DNA of 64,000 nucleotides from Branchipolynoe longqiensis (taxonomy: Eukaryota > Annelida > Polychaeta > Phyllodocida > Polynoidae): contig CM059190.1 in NCBI GenBank assembly GCA_030323885.1, forward strand, positions 81,460,709 to 81,524,708, given 5' to 3'. Shown here piece by piece: positions 43,553-54,365 of the stretch; the first letter of the stretch is position 1; the number at the start of each line of letters is the position of its first letter. The notes beneath the pieces are model-generated. The model saw only the letters and a list, made by a program, of their open reading frames with translations. It was not told the origin of the DNA and did not search any database. A program made the position numbers and the translations under genes.

Positions 43553-44137
43553 AGCCCCAATCACACCTACCCGGATCAGGGGCCGGACGAGCCCCGGACC
43601 ATCATCCGGGGTGATCCGTGGCTCGTCCGTGGTGATCCGGCGTGATCTGTGGCTGGTCCGGGGTCTGCCCCGGATGTTTGAAAATGTTTAAAACATCCGG
43701 GGCAGTCTGGGGCATTTTGCGATCCGGCATGATCTGGGGGTGGTCCGGCTAGTCCGGGGGTGGACCGTGGGTGGTCTGGGGGTGGTCTGGGGCTGTTTCA
43801 CCCCGGATGAGCCACGTTTCAGCCACGGTGTAACCCGGACCACCCCCGGACTACCCCTGGCGTAGCCATGGACCACTCCCGGATAAGACCCGGATGCCCC
43901 AGATCACTACGGATCAGCCACGGATCACCTCGGACTGCCCGGTTTACCCCGGATCACTCATCCAGGACTAGTCCATGGCTACACCAGGGTGGTCTGGGGC
44001 GATCTGGTCGGGGGCTCGTCTGGGAAGGTGTGACTGCGAGGCAAAAACGACGAAAACGGCGATTTTATCCGGGCCACTGGTCCGGGGGTAGTCCGGCTCA
44101 AAATCCGGTGCTCGTCCGGGTAGGTGTGACTGGGGCT
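43553..44137. mobile_element. GTCACA-end MITE, TCCGG type
   Basis: AAGCCCCAATCACACCTACC and inverse GGTAGGTGTGACTGGGGCTT; TA on both sides. The interior is GTCCGGGG/CCCCGGAC words throughout, sister of 40100-40664. Both contain GGTGTGACTGCGAGGCAAAA about 100 bp from the right end. Confidence 0.9.
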
Positions 44138-44147
44138 TAACCAGATG

Positions 44148-44985
44148 GAATGGCCAAGTCAGTAAGAGCGTTGGCTGGTTTTTGTCTATGAGGTTTTGGG
44201 TTCATACCTCAGCCGAGTCAAACCAGTGATGTAGGAAATTATTGCTTGTCACTTCCTAACTTGGCATTTGGCATTATTATGATAGGGCAATGACTGGTTA
44301 GTTGAACTTAGTTCCGTATCAGGCTAATCTGACAGGAAAATGACTAGTTAGTTCCATATCAGGATAAGTTGACTGAGTGGGGGTATCCGGTCTTCCAGTG
44401 GGGCAGCACAATGAAGCTGTCATGAGTAGAGCCTCCGCAAAAATTAGCACCAAAGACCCTATAATATTAAGACGGCTCACTCAGCCTGTACTGTGTAATC
44501 AAAATGAGCAAACCCACTACTTGGTGCGCTGGCTGTTCTCTTGGTTAAACAGGTGCTATATTATATGTATAAATGTATATATATATGAATGTGAAAGATG
44601 TGTGATGATGGCGATGCTGAATATGATGTGTATTTGTTCATAGCAATTTCATATTGATGTGTATTCATACTTACCTATCTCATGTATAATATAATTGTAT
44701 GTGTTTACATGTGAAACACCAACCAGCAGTTGGGCTGATCAAACCCACCACAAGGTGGCACTGCAAAATTTACATTACCATGGGAGAGATAGGGAGTGAG
44801 CCGTCTTAGTATAATAGTGTATTTGTTAGCACCCATCCTGGTATTACATTTGGCCCTGGTGCTGATGTGTCGGGCTTCCAGTGGGGCAGCACTAGATTAT
44901 CCATGAGTGTGCACGAGTCAGCATCCATCCTAATATGACCTTCAATGTTGGCAGGGCGTAAAACACCAACAAAAAACAGAACACA
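44148..44985 (+). mobile_element. SINE-A split by a MITE and rearranged
   Basis: Head GATGGAATGGCCAAGTCAG and body to about 44451, with an internal duplication around GACTGGTTAGTT; 3' parts resume at 44834 and about 44855 and end GGCAGGGCGTAAAACACC. Confidence 0.75.
44452..44825. mobile_element. 374-bp MITE with 8-bp TSD
   Basis: Inverted ends around CTATAATATTAAGACGGCTC / GAGCCGTCTTAGTATAATAG. Direct repeats TTAGCACC at 44444-44451 and 44826-44833. An 8-bp duplication fits hAT elements. It is inserted in the SINE-A copy. Confidence 0.75.
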
Positions 44986-45102
44986 CCAAATGTCAATTTC
45001 GTTTTAGTTTTTCTCTAAATTCATGATTAATTTATCAATAAATACGTGTACACCCGTTAAATAAAACAGGCTCTGCTTTTTGTTGTATCTGTATGGATTA
45101 TT

Positions 45103-45378
45103 CAGGGATGCGGATTTCTGGGATTCTTCCTGTAGGCCCCTACTGCAATCCCGCAGCACAATAAACTATACTACTAATAAATGCTTCAAACGGTGCAGCA
45201 CTATCAGCATATACTACTAATATGTGCTTCAAACAGCACAGCACTATCAGCGTATTAATTATACCAATATATATGAAACCTGATTTCCGGGAATTTTCAG
45301 CGATTCACTGACAATGCTGAACATGTCGGAGAATATCCGAATTTCCGCTTTTCTTCCCGGAGATCACTTTCATCCCTG
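45103..45378. mobile_element. hAT-like MITE (CAGGGATG ends)
   Basis: CAGGGATGCGGATTTCTGGG at the left and CACTTTCATCCCTG at the right; only about 8 bp plus scattered positions match as inverse, and no TSD is visible. An internal direct repeat TTCAAACRGYRCAGCACTATCAG is present. Confidence 0.5.
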
Positions 45379-46818
45379 ATATATATATGATATCAGTGAT
45401 CGAAATAAGCAAAACATTTGCCTTGTCCATAGGACAAGTCTGGAGTGATATTTATTTGTTCGCCTGGATTTTCACTTTTCCACAGTGTTCCCCTTTACCC
45501 CACCCCCACCCCCACCCCCTCCGCCCTTCAAATCCTGGGGACCTTGCCTTTCTTCCCCCCCTCCCCCTCCCCTTCCCTCTCCCCTCCTCTTGTCCAAATA
45601 TTTCACTTGTCGAACGGAACAGCTCAATCCATATTCTGCTTGTCCTTGCCTTCTTTCCCTTGGCTCGGACAAGCCTAACTTCGAAAGCTGTTATATACCT
45701 AAATATAATTATATAGCGAAGAGTCGATCCTGTGTAATGCAGATCAAATGTAGGTCATTCACAAAGAGGATATTCAAATCTGCCTCTCTAGCACATTCTT
45801 TTCTAGTTCAACTGAATATTAGCGTACACTGATGTTCTTTATAGGTGTGCAATAATTCACTTTGGGTGCACCCTTGTCAGGATATAATATTACTGGATGC
45901 CCGGCCATCATGAACACCTGATGCCTCCCTTAAACAACCCTTAAACAAACTCATAAGGAATAAAGGGAAGACAAGTCACACAGATTAACAGTGAAGAAGT
46001 TGTGCTTTATTGACATCAACTCCTGTACACCTACTAGTGACCTATCACCCACACCCCTTACCTTCTGTCCACACAGAATCTCATTACCTCTTTAGCCTGT
46101 CTAGGAATCAGTACCTACAGCCCATTGAATCGGAGTCCCTTGGGTGTTGCACTCAACTCCATTTAGATATATATGAATTTTGCTAGCATCAGACAGAGTG
46201 TCTGGGGTCCTGCTCTAGAGTAGTTGTGTCTCATTCCAGAGCCAGGAGTAGAGTCATCCCTCCCCTGTGTGCCTGAAGCAGGGTCTTGAATAATTAATTA
46301 ATCTCAAAGTGAGGCTAGTGTGGTCAGAGCACCAAGGTAGTGTAGGTGACTGGGCATTCCCACAGCCAGTCAATCAGGCACCCCCACATCCTGGGTGGGT
46401 GACACCCCTTAGTAGTGGTGGCTGTCACTAAACCCAGCTGCAGGTGGTGCTCTGGGTGTATATGCAGTTTAGGCTGGTGGGCCCGCCCAGTAGTCATGGG
46501 TGGACAGGTAGCGGCAGACAGTTACAATAGATCTCTGTTAAAATGGCATTTTCTCCAATTGCACTCTTTATGGATGCATAGAGAAGCATTTCAACACCCA
46601 TGTACTGTTTCTTATGTAGGAACATCTCTTCAATAATCTCAGGCATCATGTATGAACATATATTTCACATAGCTTATATCATGTCACAATGGGAGTGGGA
46701 TATTATTGCTTTTAGTTTACATGACATTGTCCCCACTCCGTCGCCCAAGAATAATAATGCTCTCTGCCAATATATAATTCTGAACCGAAAATCCATGTAT
46801 TTTTTACGAGGAGCTTAA
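45379..46818. other. No recognisable gene
   Basis: CCCCACCCCC and CCCCTCCCC tracts at 45495-45595 with paired CTTGTCC/GGACAAG motifs around them (45421, 45441, 45591, 45640, 45667). 45900-46800 has no repeat or exon that I recognise. Confidence 0.5.
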
Positions 46819-47164
46819 AGCTGCATAGTCCGATGAAATATCAAATTTTCAAAACAAAACCAATTACCTAGATTTGATTTTACATATCTAACTTAGATAC
46901 TGATGCACTTATTAAACATTTGTTTCTGCATAGAAGGCAATACTGAGTCAATTTAACAGAACCTGTTACTGCAGAAGTCTATGGTGTCACAGTTTTGGCA
47001 AGCTTGCCAAAACTAATTTTCCATGCTTGCACTCAAAATATCTAAAAAGTTTATTATTTAAATAAAAGTAACTTTGAACTAATGTAAAGTAGATACTATT
47101 GACCGATCTAATATATTTATCTCAGAAAATATACAGAACTTCAAAACCATCAGACTATGCAACT
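46819..47164 (+). mobile_element. TTAA-flanked MITE, full length
   Basis: AGCTGCATAGTCCGATGAAA to CATCAGACTATGCAACT, TTAA on both sides, 346 bp. A further 3' fragment (CACTTAAAATATCTAACAAG ... AAAGTTACTTTAAACTAAAG) lies at about 47430-47484. Confidence 0.95.
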
Positions 47165-47487
47165 TTAAGACGGTGTCCATTTCAGAGTTGTATTACTTCA
47201 AGATTACTAACTCTTAAAAAAAGTTAGAAACAAGTACTAACAAAGAAGAAAGAACGCAATGCCAATTGTCAATCAGCAGGCTATCATTATTAGTACATTA
47301 TCGGAGCATTGTTTTGTTTAAATATATAATGTGTTTACTATATTTTCTCTCTCATTAATATGTGTTCGGTGTCAATAAAATAGCTAGATTTCTAATGAAC
47401 CTCATAGTTGGGACAGTAGGTATGGTTACACTTAAAATATCTAACAAGTTAGTCATTTTAAAGCAAAGTTACTTTAAACTAAAGTAA

Positions 47488-48042
47488 TGGGGCTGTCACA
47501 CTACAACGCTTCTCACCGGCGAACCGTCAGCGTTGAAAATAAAAGTAAAGCGTCGAGAAAAGGTAAAGATTTAGGGGAAATATGGGCCAATTGGACGTTG
47601 GCACAGCGTGTGAGTAGCGTCTTGTTAGCGCATGACCAACGGGTTTCGACGAGTGAGGAAAAAAAAAAAAGTTTGGCGCAACGCGCTCATATTACCTTAG
47701 ATGTTGGTAGGACGTAAAACAACAAAGCAACCATTTGGCGCAATGTGTGGAGACGACCTGCTCGCGTGCGCGGTGTCTGCCTAGCATCCGCATAATGCTC
47801 TTCCGGCGCCCGACGTCCGCCTAACGTCCTTACCCATATATTTGCGCGTGCTGCCGGTCGTTTTTTTTTTTTTGACATGTTGAAAACACTCAGCGACCAA
47901 TAACACACACCGACATTGTCCGCCGACTGTCAACATCAAAGATAGTGTACCGACGTGCCGCTAACGCGTGCCGACGCGTGCCGACTTTTCCCCAAAAATG
48001 CAACACATCGCCGGTGAGAAGCGTCAAAGTGTGACAGCCCCA
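47488..48042. mobile_element. GTCACA-end MITE, GCGTCGAC type
   Basis: TGGGGCTGTCACACTACAAC and inverse AGTGTGACAGCCCCA; TAA on both sides. Inner CTTCTCACCGGCG / CGCCGGTGAGAAG. A 40-bp SINE-A tail (TTACCTTAGATGTTGGTAGG) lies inside at about 47690. Confidence 0.88.
47690..47727 (+). mobile_element. SINE-A tail micro-insertion
   Basis: TTACCTTAGATGTTGGTAGG then ACGTAAAACAACAAAGC: only the SINE 3' end, inside a MITE. Confidence 0.75.
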
Positions 48043-48059
48043 TAAGATAATGATCAACC

Positions 48060-48344
48060 GAACTGGACACGGTGGACTGATCGATAGAGTGCTGGCTTCC
48101 CATGCGGAACACTTATCAAATTGATACTTGCCGCTTCCTAGCCTGGCACTCGGCATTAATACTAATAGGATAGGGCAAGGACTGGTTAGCTCTGTGTTAG
48201 GCTAATGTGAGTGGGGAATCGGCCTTCGTGGCATGGTTTCCCAGTGGGGCAGTACTATAAATTGTCCAGGAGTGCACACTGCACAAGTGGATGCCATCCT
48301 GAGTATGACCTTAGATGTTGCCAGGATATAATAGCCCAACAAAC
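48060..48344 (+). mobile_element. SINE-A with a head deletion
   Basis: GGACACGGTGGACTGATCG head, then a jump from CCCATGCGGAA to CTTATCAAATTGATACTTGC (B-box region lost), complete body, tail GTTGCCAGGATATAATAGCC. Confidence 0.85.
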
Positions 48345-48518
48345 TGGTTTTACCTAACTACTGACATTCGTCCCAGTCGACGGTGAGCATTACACCGCCC
48401 ACTCACCACATGAATATTCAAACCATCGGGTGACTGCTAAATGGAGCATGTACAAAAATATGGCTCAGCAATAACAAGGCTAGCTGGTGCCCGACGGTCG
48501 TAGCTACCGATTAGGCCC

Positions 48519-48877
48519 AAATCTATTCAATGCTATCATATTTAACAACTTTACAAACTCTAAAAGTGAAATTTGATCAAATTAACCGCAAATTCAAATT
48601 GATAAAGGCAATATTAACGCTGCCCCTACATCGGCGGCGATATTAATATTGTCGAATCGACGAATGTACACAAAACAAATAGCAGTGCTCGCCGGCAACA
48701 GGCTCAGATGGATTTCCCAAATCTATAAATAAGTACACGGTTAGCTATCCGGACAGGTTTGGACATCGGTGCATACGGCTTGACCTAATTCACCAAGGCC
48801 CTCCTAGCCGCAGACAGCTACCCCAGAGCTAGTGTGTAGCACTGGCTACGCGTAGCACCAGCCCATGCATATGGCCC
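48519..48877. mobile_element. CTG-flanked MITE, left end missing
   Basis: TAGGCCCAAATCTATTCAATG, AAGTGAAATTTGATCAAATT and the right end CATATGGCCC followed by CTG match 36013-36766. The left terminus was not found. Confidence 0.7.
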
Positions 48878-48956
48878 CTGATTCATTGATAGAGCTCTAC
48901 ATTAGTCACAGAGATTTACGAAACAACCGCTGTCGTGCAGTGAAAACTGGCTGTAT

Positions 48957-49300
48957 TTTGTTTGTTTGTTTGTTGTTGGTTTACGTCCTAGCAACATCTA
49001 AGGTCATATCAGGATGGGTACTGACTTGTGACAGTGCACACTCATGGTGACTGTATAGTGCTGCCCCACTGGAAGACCAGGCCACAAGCACCATGACCTG
49101 ATATCCCACTCAGTCACATTATCATTACAGTTACACTGAGCAAACCAGTCCTTGCCCTATCCTAATAATGGCGAGCGCCAGGCTAGGAAGCAACAAATAT
49201 CAATTTTTAAGTCATTGGTTTGACTCGACCAGGGTTCGAACCCACGATCTACCAACACGGGAGATGGACACTCTAACTCATTCAGCCATCCCGTCTGGTC
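48957..49300 (-). mobile_element. SINE-A, full length, 13-bp TSD
   Basis: Tail complement TTTGTTTGTTTGTTTGTTG to Ser/Leu-type head complement CATTCAGCCATCCCGTCT. Perfect direct repeats AAACTGGCTGTAT at 48944-48956 and 49301-49313. Confidence 0.95.
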
Positions 49301-49535
49301 AAACTGGCTGTATGTACGAAGTGGTTTATCATCATTTACACAAAAGGTGGGTTTTTTGTTGTTGTAGTTGTAACCGCTCCCAGTTTCCATTACAAACATC
49401 CTGGTAAAAAAGGGCGGTAATTTGAGATAATCCGGCCCGCCTAGTGACCCATCATAGTGTCAGCCTTTCGCTTGTTACCTGAATGCTAGTAGGTATCGAG
49501 TTGGGCCTGCCGACTGTGACTTGTGAGTACGGTTA

Positions 49536-49861
49536 CACTGGGCGCGGTGGTCGAATCGGTAGAGCGTGGGCTTAGCGTGCGGAAACTCGGGAGTTTGGTT
49601 CCTGGTCGAGTCAAACCAATGACTTTAAAATTGATACTTGTCGCTTCCTAGCCTGGCGCTCGGCATTATTAGGATAGGGCAATTATTGGTTGGCTCAGTG
49701 TCAGGATAATGTGACTTAGTGGGATATTGCGTCATTGTTCTGGTGGCCTGATTTCCCAGAGGGGCAGCACTGTAAAGGCTCCATGAGTGTGCACTGTTAG
49801 AAGTCGGTACCCACCCTGATATGACCTTAGATATTGATAGGGCATAAAATAACAACCAACC
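49536..49861 (+). mobile_element. SINE-A, full length
   Basis: GGGCGCGGTGGTCGAATCGG head, complete body, tail ATAAAATAACAACCAACC. Confidence 0.92.
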
Positions 49862-49928
49862 TCTGAGTAGGGGTGTGACATTCGGGTATAATGCACTTTG
49901 CGTCCAGAATTAAAGAGAAAGAAATTAA

Positions 49929-49970
49929 AGCTGCACAATCCGATGAAAGCATCACACTTTTTAAACACCT
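49929..49970 (+). mobile_element. TTAA-flanked MITE, left end only
   Basis: AGCTGCACAATCCGATGAAA after TTAA, cut off after 42 bp by the next SINE. Confidence 0.8.
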
Positions 49971-50297
49971 GATGGAATGGCTGAATGAGTTCAGCATCCG
50001 TCTCCCGTTTTGGTATATCATGGGATTCGAACCCATGGGTTCGAATCCTGGGCGCGTCAAGATAATGAGATAACAATTTATACTTGTTGCTTTCTAGCCA
50101 GGCGCTCGGCATTATTAGGATAGGGCAAGGACTAATGTGACTGAATGTGATATCAGGTCATGGTGCTGGTGGATTGGTCTCCCAGTGGGGCAGCAGTTTT
50201 AAGTCACCATGAGTGTGCACTGTCACAAGTCGGTATCTGTCCTGATATGACCTTAGATGTTGCCATGACATCAACCTCGAACAACCAATCAACCAAG
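49971..50297 (+). mobile_element. SINE-A with duplicated B-box segment
   Basis: Head TGGAATGGCTGAATGAGTTC, then GGGATTCGAACCCATGGGTTC with a second TTCGAATCCTGG, so two B-box-like sites; full body; tail CAACCTCGAACAACC. The same doubled arrangement occurs at 56670-57010. Confidence 0.88.
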
Positions 50298-50354
50298 TAC
50301 TAGTGCTATTAATAAGTGGGACATTCAAAGCTATTTCTCTCCCTGTTGACGTAA

Positions 50355-50846
50355 CGGTGCTGTCACATTACGACGCTTCTCGCCAATGTGCGTCGACGCG
50401 TGTGATTTCTTTTGGCGCTACATCAGGATACATCAGGAAGCGTTGCCCGTGAGTTACACGGGCATTGTTAAACGTTGATATACGGCGATGTTCAGCGGCG
50501 TCGCACGTCAAAAGTTTTGTGCTTGCACAAAACTTTTGACGTGCGATGACGCGCGGGTGCCAACATTATGGCGAGGTTAGGAGCATGTCGAGATACGTTA
50601 GACACACTGGAATAACGTTATGCAACTGGTAGGTACACGCCACGCATGCGTGAGGCTCATTCCTGCATGTTGCGCACAACTTTTTTAGTTTTTTTTCTCA
50701 CGCGTTGATATACATTACCACAACGTCGGCCGCACACTACCAATACATTGCGCTGACGCCGAAAAGTTTGATGTGACTCGACGTTAAAAAGTGATTTTGC
50801 GCGTTGGCGGTGTGCCGGCGAGAAGCATCGTAATGTGACAGGACCA
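50355..50846. mobile_element. GTCACA-end MITE, GCGTCGAC type
   Basis: CGGTGCTGTCACATTACGAC and inverse GTAATGTGACAGGACCA, TAA on both sides. Near-perfect hairpin at about 50510-50542 around GTCAAAAGTTTTGTGC. It lacks the SINE tail present in 32486-33066. Confidence 0.9.
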
Positions 50847-51021
50847 TAACGGACAACTTGTCTCAGTAAATTATATACCATGTATCTAGGTCAATTTAAA
50901 TGTCATGGTTATTAATTGACTACATGAAAACTTTTATGAGAAGAAATGCACTTGGATGTCCTATTTCATTCTTGCCATTTTTTACCATTTAACTTTCTTT
51001 TTTTGTTGGTTCTCTTTAGAT

Positions 51022-51982
51022 ATATATGGGTCGTTCTCAGAAGCTGTGTGCCAATTCTGTGACATCAGTACACAAATTCAAAATGCTGTCAAAGTTCCAT
51101 ATACACGCTTCCTCAATGTCTATGTCCTTTTGCATCTGAATAATTGAAAATAAACATATTCTGACATTTTGAAGTAGGTCAAATGATGCTCACACCCAAT
51201 AAATACCAGGATATCATGGAAACCAATCTGACTCCAAAATAAAATATTGTCCACACAAAGTTTCACATTTTTAGGACATTTCACATGACACTTGCTTTAT
51301 GAACAGTAGTAATAATAATTTGAAACCTCATTGCTATGGTTTTGTCTTATTTGTGATGATTAAAGAGAAAAGCCAACAAATATTAGCAGGATAACAGTCC
51401 AAGTGGAATCAACAATTTTACACAAATGTTCGGCTCAAATTTCAAAGTGATGGGGCAATTTCAGGATTGATCTTTTACTATGCTATAACTGGGTCAATGC
51501 ATGAAGTGTCAAATTGTGAAAATAGGTCCTGTATCTGTACTCAGTGTTTGATACAGAGTTTCATAATACTTGAAAGTGGAAATGAAATGTTACAATGTTA
51601 ATGACTCCAGAAAAGGTTAACTATTTCATAATTTTTTTTAAAATAAATGTTTTCAACTTAATGAAGACACTGAATATGACCATTTGAAGTGAAATGTGCT
51701 GTTGTTCAGAGGTTTTCATTAAGTTTGTGATACTTTATTTTCAATGCTGTTGACAATGTCACAAATTAGTGATGTAATTTTCTATTTATTTAGCTACATC
51801 CATCCCAATAAGATACATAATACACAATATTAACTTTTACTTTTGATCTAAAATATCTCCCACATTATTGGGCTAAATGATGAAATTAAAATATTGTCAC
51901 TCCAATAATGGGCTTCTTTGAAATATGCATTTCAAGTAGACTACCTCAAGTGGTACACAGTTTCTGAGAACGACCCATATAT
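51022..51982. mobile_element. 960-bp TIR element, GGGTCGTTCTCAGAA ends
   Basis: ATATATGGGTCGTTCTCAGA at the left and its inverse at the right continue for about 33 bp (TGTGTRCCAN). The flanks are TA-rich. No transposase frame is visible. The interior is AT-rich with no other repeat. Confidence 0.8.
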
Positions 51983-51984
51983 CC

Positions 51985-52050
51985 ATACTACTTATTCTCA
52001 AATAAGTAGTATGTATATATATATACATACTACTTATTCTCAAATATATA
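51985..52050. repeat. Palindrome, TACTACTTATT arms
   Basis: CATACTACTTATT, AATAAGTAGTATG and CATACTACTTATT alternate around a TATATA centre, so several hairpins are possible. It abuts the right end of the preceding element. Confidence 0.8.
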
Positions 52051-52224
52051 TCAAAGCACAATGGCAACATGAATTGGGCGAGCATCCAAACAGCTAATTT
52101 TATAACATCACCCTATGCAACAAGGAACATCTACAACATCATACTGGATGCCGGCAGGACCGAGTGGTCCTCACTTGATGCCGCATTGGCAATTCTTGAC
52201 CGATTTCCTAAAATCTTCATGCCG

Positions 52225-52361
52225 TATATGACGCCCTAATTTCCCAGCGGGGCAGAGCTATAAAGTCACCATGAGTGTGGACTGTTACAAGTGATGGCCC
52301 GTCCTGATGTGGCCTTAGATGTTGCCAGGACGTAAAATTCCAACAACCAACCAACCGGTTT
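52225..52361 (+). mobile_element. SINE-A, 3' part
   Basis: TTTCCCAGCGGGGCAGAGC through GTTGCCAGGACGTAAAATTCC and CAACAACCAACC. A GTGTGT tract follows at about 52405-52430. Confidence 0.85.
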
Positions 52362-52614
52362 TATTGTGCATATCCAGCCGGGGGCCGCGGGATGGCGAGA
52401 ATGGTGTGTGTGTGTGTGAGTGTGTGTGTGGCGAGGGGGGAGTTGTTGATAAGAAATTGTCAATGTGCCCCAGGGTCCAGAATGTAGCAAGTGCACTTTT
52501 GAAAAGGACTACTGCGAGGCTATGCCCTCATTTTTGTGCATGACCTATAAATGCACATACATGGACCTATAGATGCACATACATGGACACTGGTATTATA
52601 ATAATAATAATAAT

Positions 52615-53120
52615 GTCGTGGGGGTGATGGAAATAGGAAATATTGCGCCTAGAGCGGGACTCGAACCCACATATCTTTGCATTCCGGGCCAGTGTGCTAA
52701 CCATTACACCACCTAGGCTCCCTGATGTCAACACACTACCCACACCTACCTGTCTATGTGGTTACTTGCCTGAGAGGTCAGTGCAGACTACTACACTCGT
52801 CCCCCTGGAATTTGTAAGTCTTTTAATGCTTGCAATTACATACATACAGGCAGTGAGTGCACTTACACACGCACAGGGTATGTTCAACCTGTACAGCGAA
52901 TAGCTTGTACAGGATCATGGTCACGGCAACCAGTGTCGTGGGGGTGATGAAAATGGGAAATATTGCGCCGAGAGCAGGACTCGAACCCACATCTCTTTGC
53001 ATTCTGGGCCATTGTGCTAAGCATTACACCACCTAGGCTCCCTGATATCAACACACTACCCACGCCTACCTGTCTATGCAGCTCCTTGCCTGAGAGGTTA
53101 GTGCAAACCACTACAATACT
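52615..53120 (-). mobile_element. SINE-C tandem dimer (320-bp period)
   Basis: GTCGTGGGGGTGATG starts at 52615 and again at 52935. The minus strand of each unit has a tRNA-like 5' part: acceptor-like GCCTAGG with TCTAGGC, D-arm GTGT-AATGGTTAGC-ACAC, T-arm GTGGG-TTCGAGT-CCCGC; the anticodon arm does not fold. TAA repeats lie at both outer edges. The second unit is truncated. Confidence 0.8.
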
Positions 53121-53324
53121 AATAATAATAATATTAACATAATGTATATATAACCAATGGTTTATTGATATACCCAAGAAGGGACAATCCATATAATCTG
53201 AACAATGTTCGGATTTTCTTTTCCATGTTATAGCACTGATTTTTCTGTAAGCTAGTATGATCGATATTTGTATATTTGGGTTAGGGGAGAGGGGAGGGAG
53301 GAGCTATAAACACAACATTGTTAA

Positions 53325-54343
53325 TGGTCCTGTCACATTACGACGCTTCTCGCCGCCGCACCGCCAATGCGCAAAATAAGTTGTACGCGTCGAGACACGT
53401 CCAACTTTACAGCGGTGTGGAGAAAAGTTTGACGTCAGCGCAACATGTTGGTAGCGTGTGGCAAACATGTGTCGACGCGTGCCGAAAAAAAAAAGGTTCT
53501 CGCATCGTGTGCCAACGAGCCTCTGGCGCGCGCGGCGTGTGCATAATGGTCGCTGAACGTTATTCCCGTGCTCTGCTAGCGACCGGCGGACGTGTTACAC
53601 AATGTGCGATAGCGCGTGACCTACTTCCCTTCTGCGTCTTTTGGCGTGGCGCCAGCGTGTTATCAGTGTGCTATCAGCGTGCTCTCAGCGTGCTCTGAGC
53701 ACGCCCAACGTTGGCGTAACGCGTGACCAATATTTCTCAACATGCATGGCCGAGATAAGGCACCAGTTTGTGGCATATAAATACGGGTGCAGTCTGGGTT
53801 ACATACCTAGGTTACAGACCACCCTTAAAGTTAACTCAGCTGAACTGTTCTGGTCAAACCTGAAAATCCCCACCTTTATATACTCAGACCCACAAAGCTG
53901 ATGAAACGTTCGCAAAACATTGGCTACACATTCACAAAACGTTCGCAGAACGCCCGCAAACATTAACCGAGCATGAGATGCGTGGCCAACACGTCGAGAA
54001 ACGCTGGAGAAACACCAAGAGCGCGTCCGTGAGATGCTATGTTAGTGGCGCGCTGACAGAATGCTCGCCGTCATTTGAAAAAAAGTCAATGTCAGTCAAC
54101 GTTCAGCCAACGCGCGTCTAACGTGTCTCGACGTCCTCCTAACGTCCCCATAACATGCGTACCCACATGTTGGCACACGTCAAAAGTTTTGTGCAAGCAC
54201 AAAACCTTCGACACACCGTGCGCCGCCGACCGTCGACATCCATCAACATGTACCAACGCGTGTCTAATGCGTCACGACGTTCCACCCAAAAATCACACAT
54301 GTCGACGCGCGTTGGAGAGAAGCGTCGTAATGTGACAGGGCTA
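53325..54343. mobile_element. GTCACA-end MITE, GCGTCGAC type, 1 kb
   Basis: TGGTCCTGTCACATTACGAC and inverse GTCGTAATGTGACAGGGCT; TAA left, TTA right. It is the largest of its subfamily. Words such as AACGCGYG, GTGTGCTATCAGCGTG and TCGACGC recur. A hairpin near 54180-54210 around CAAAAGTTTTGTGCAAGC matches those in the sister elements. Confidence 0.88.
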
Positions 54344-54365
54344 TTAGAGACCGGATGCGGCGACC

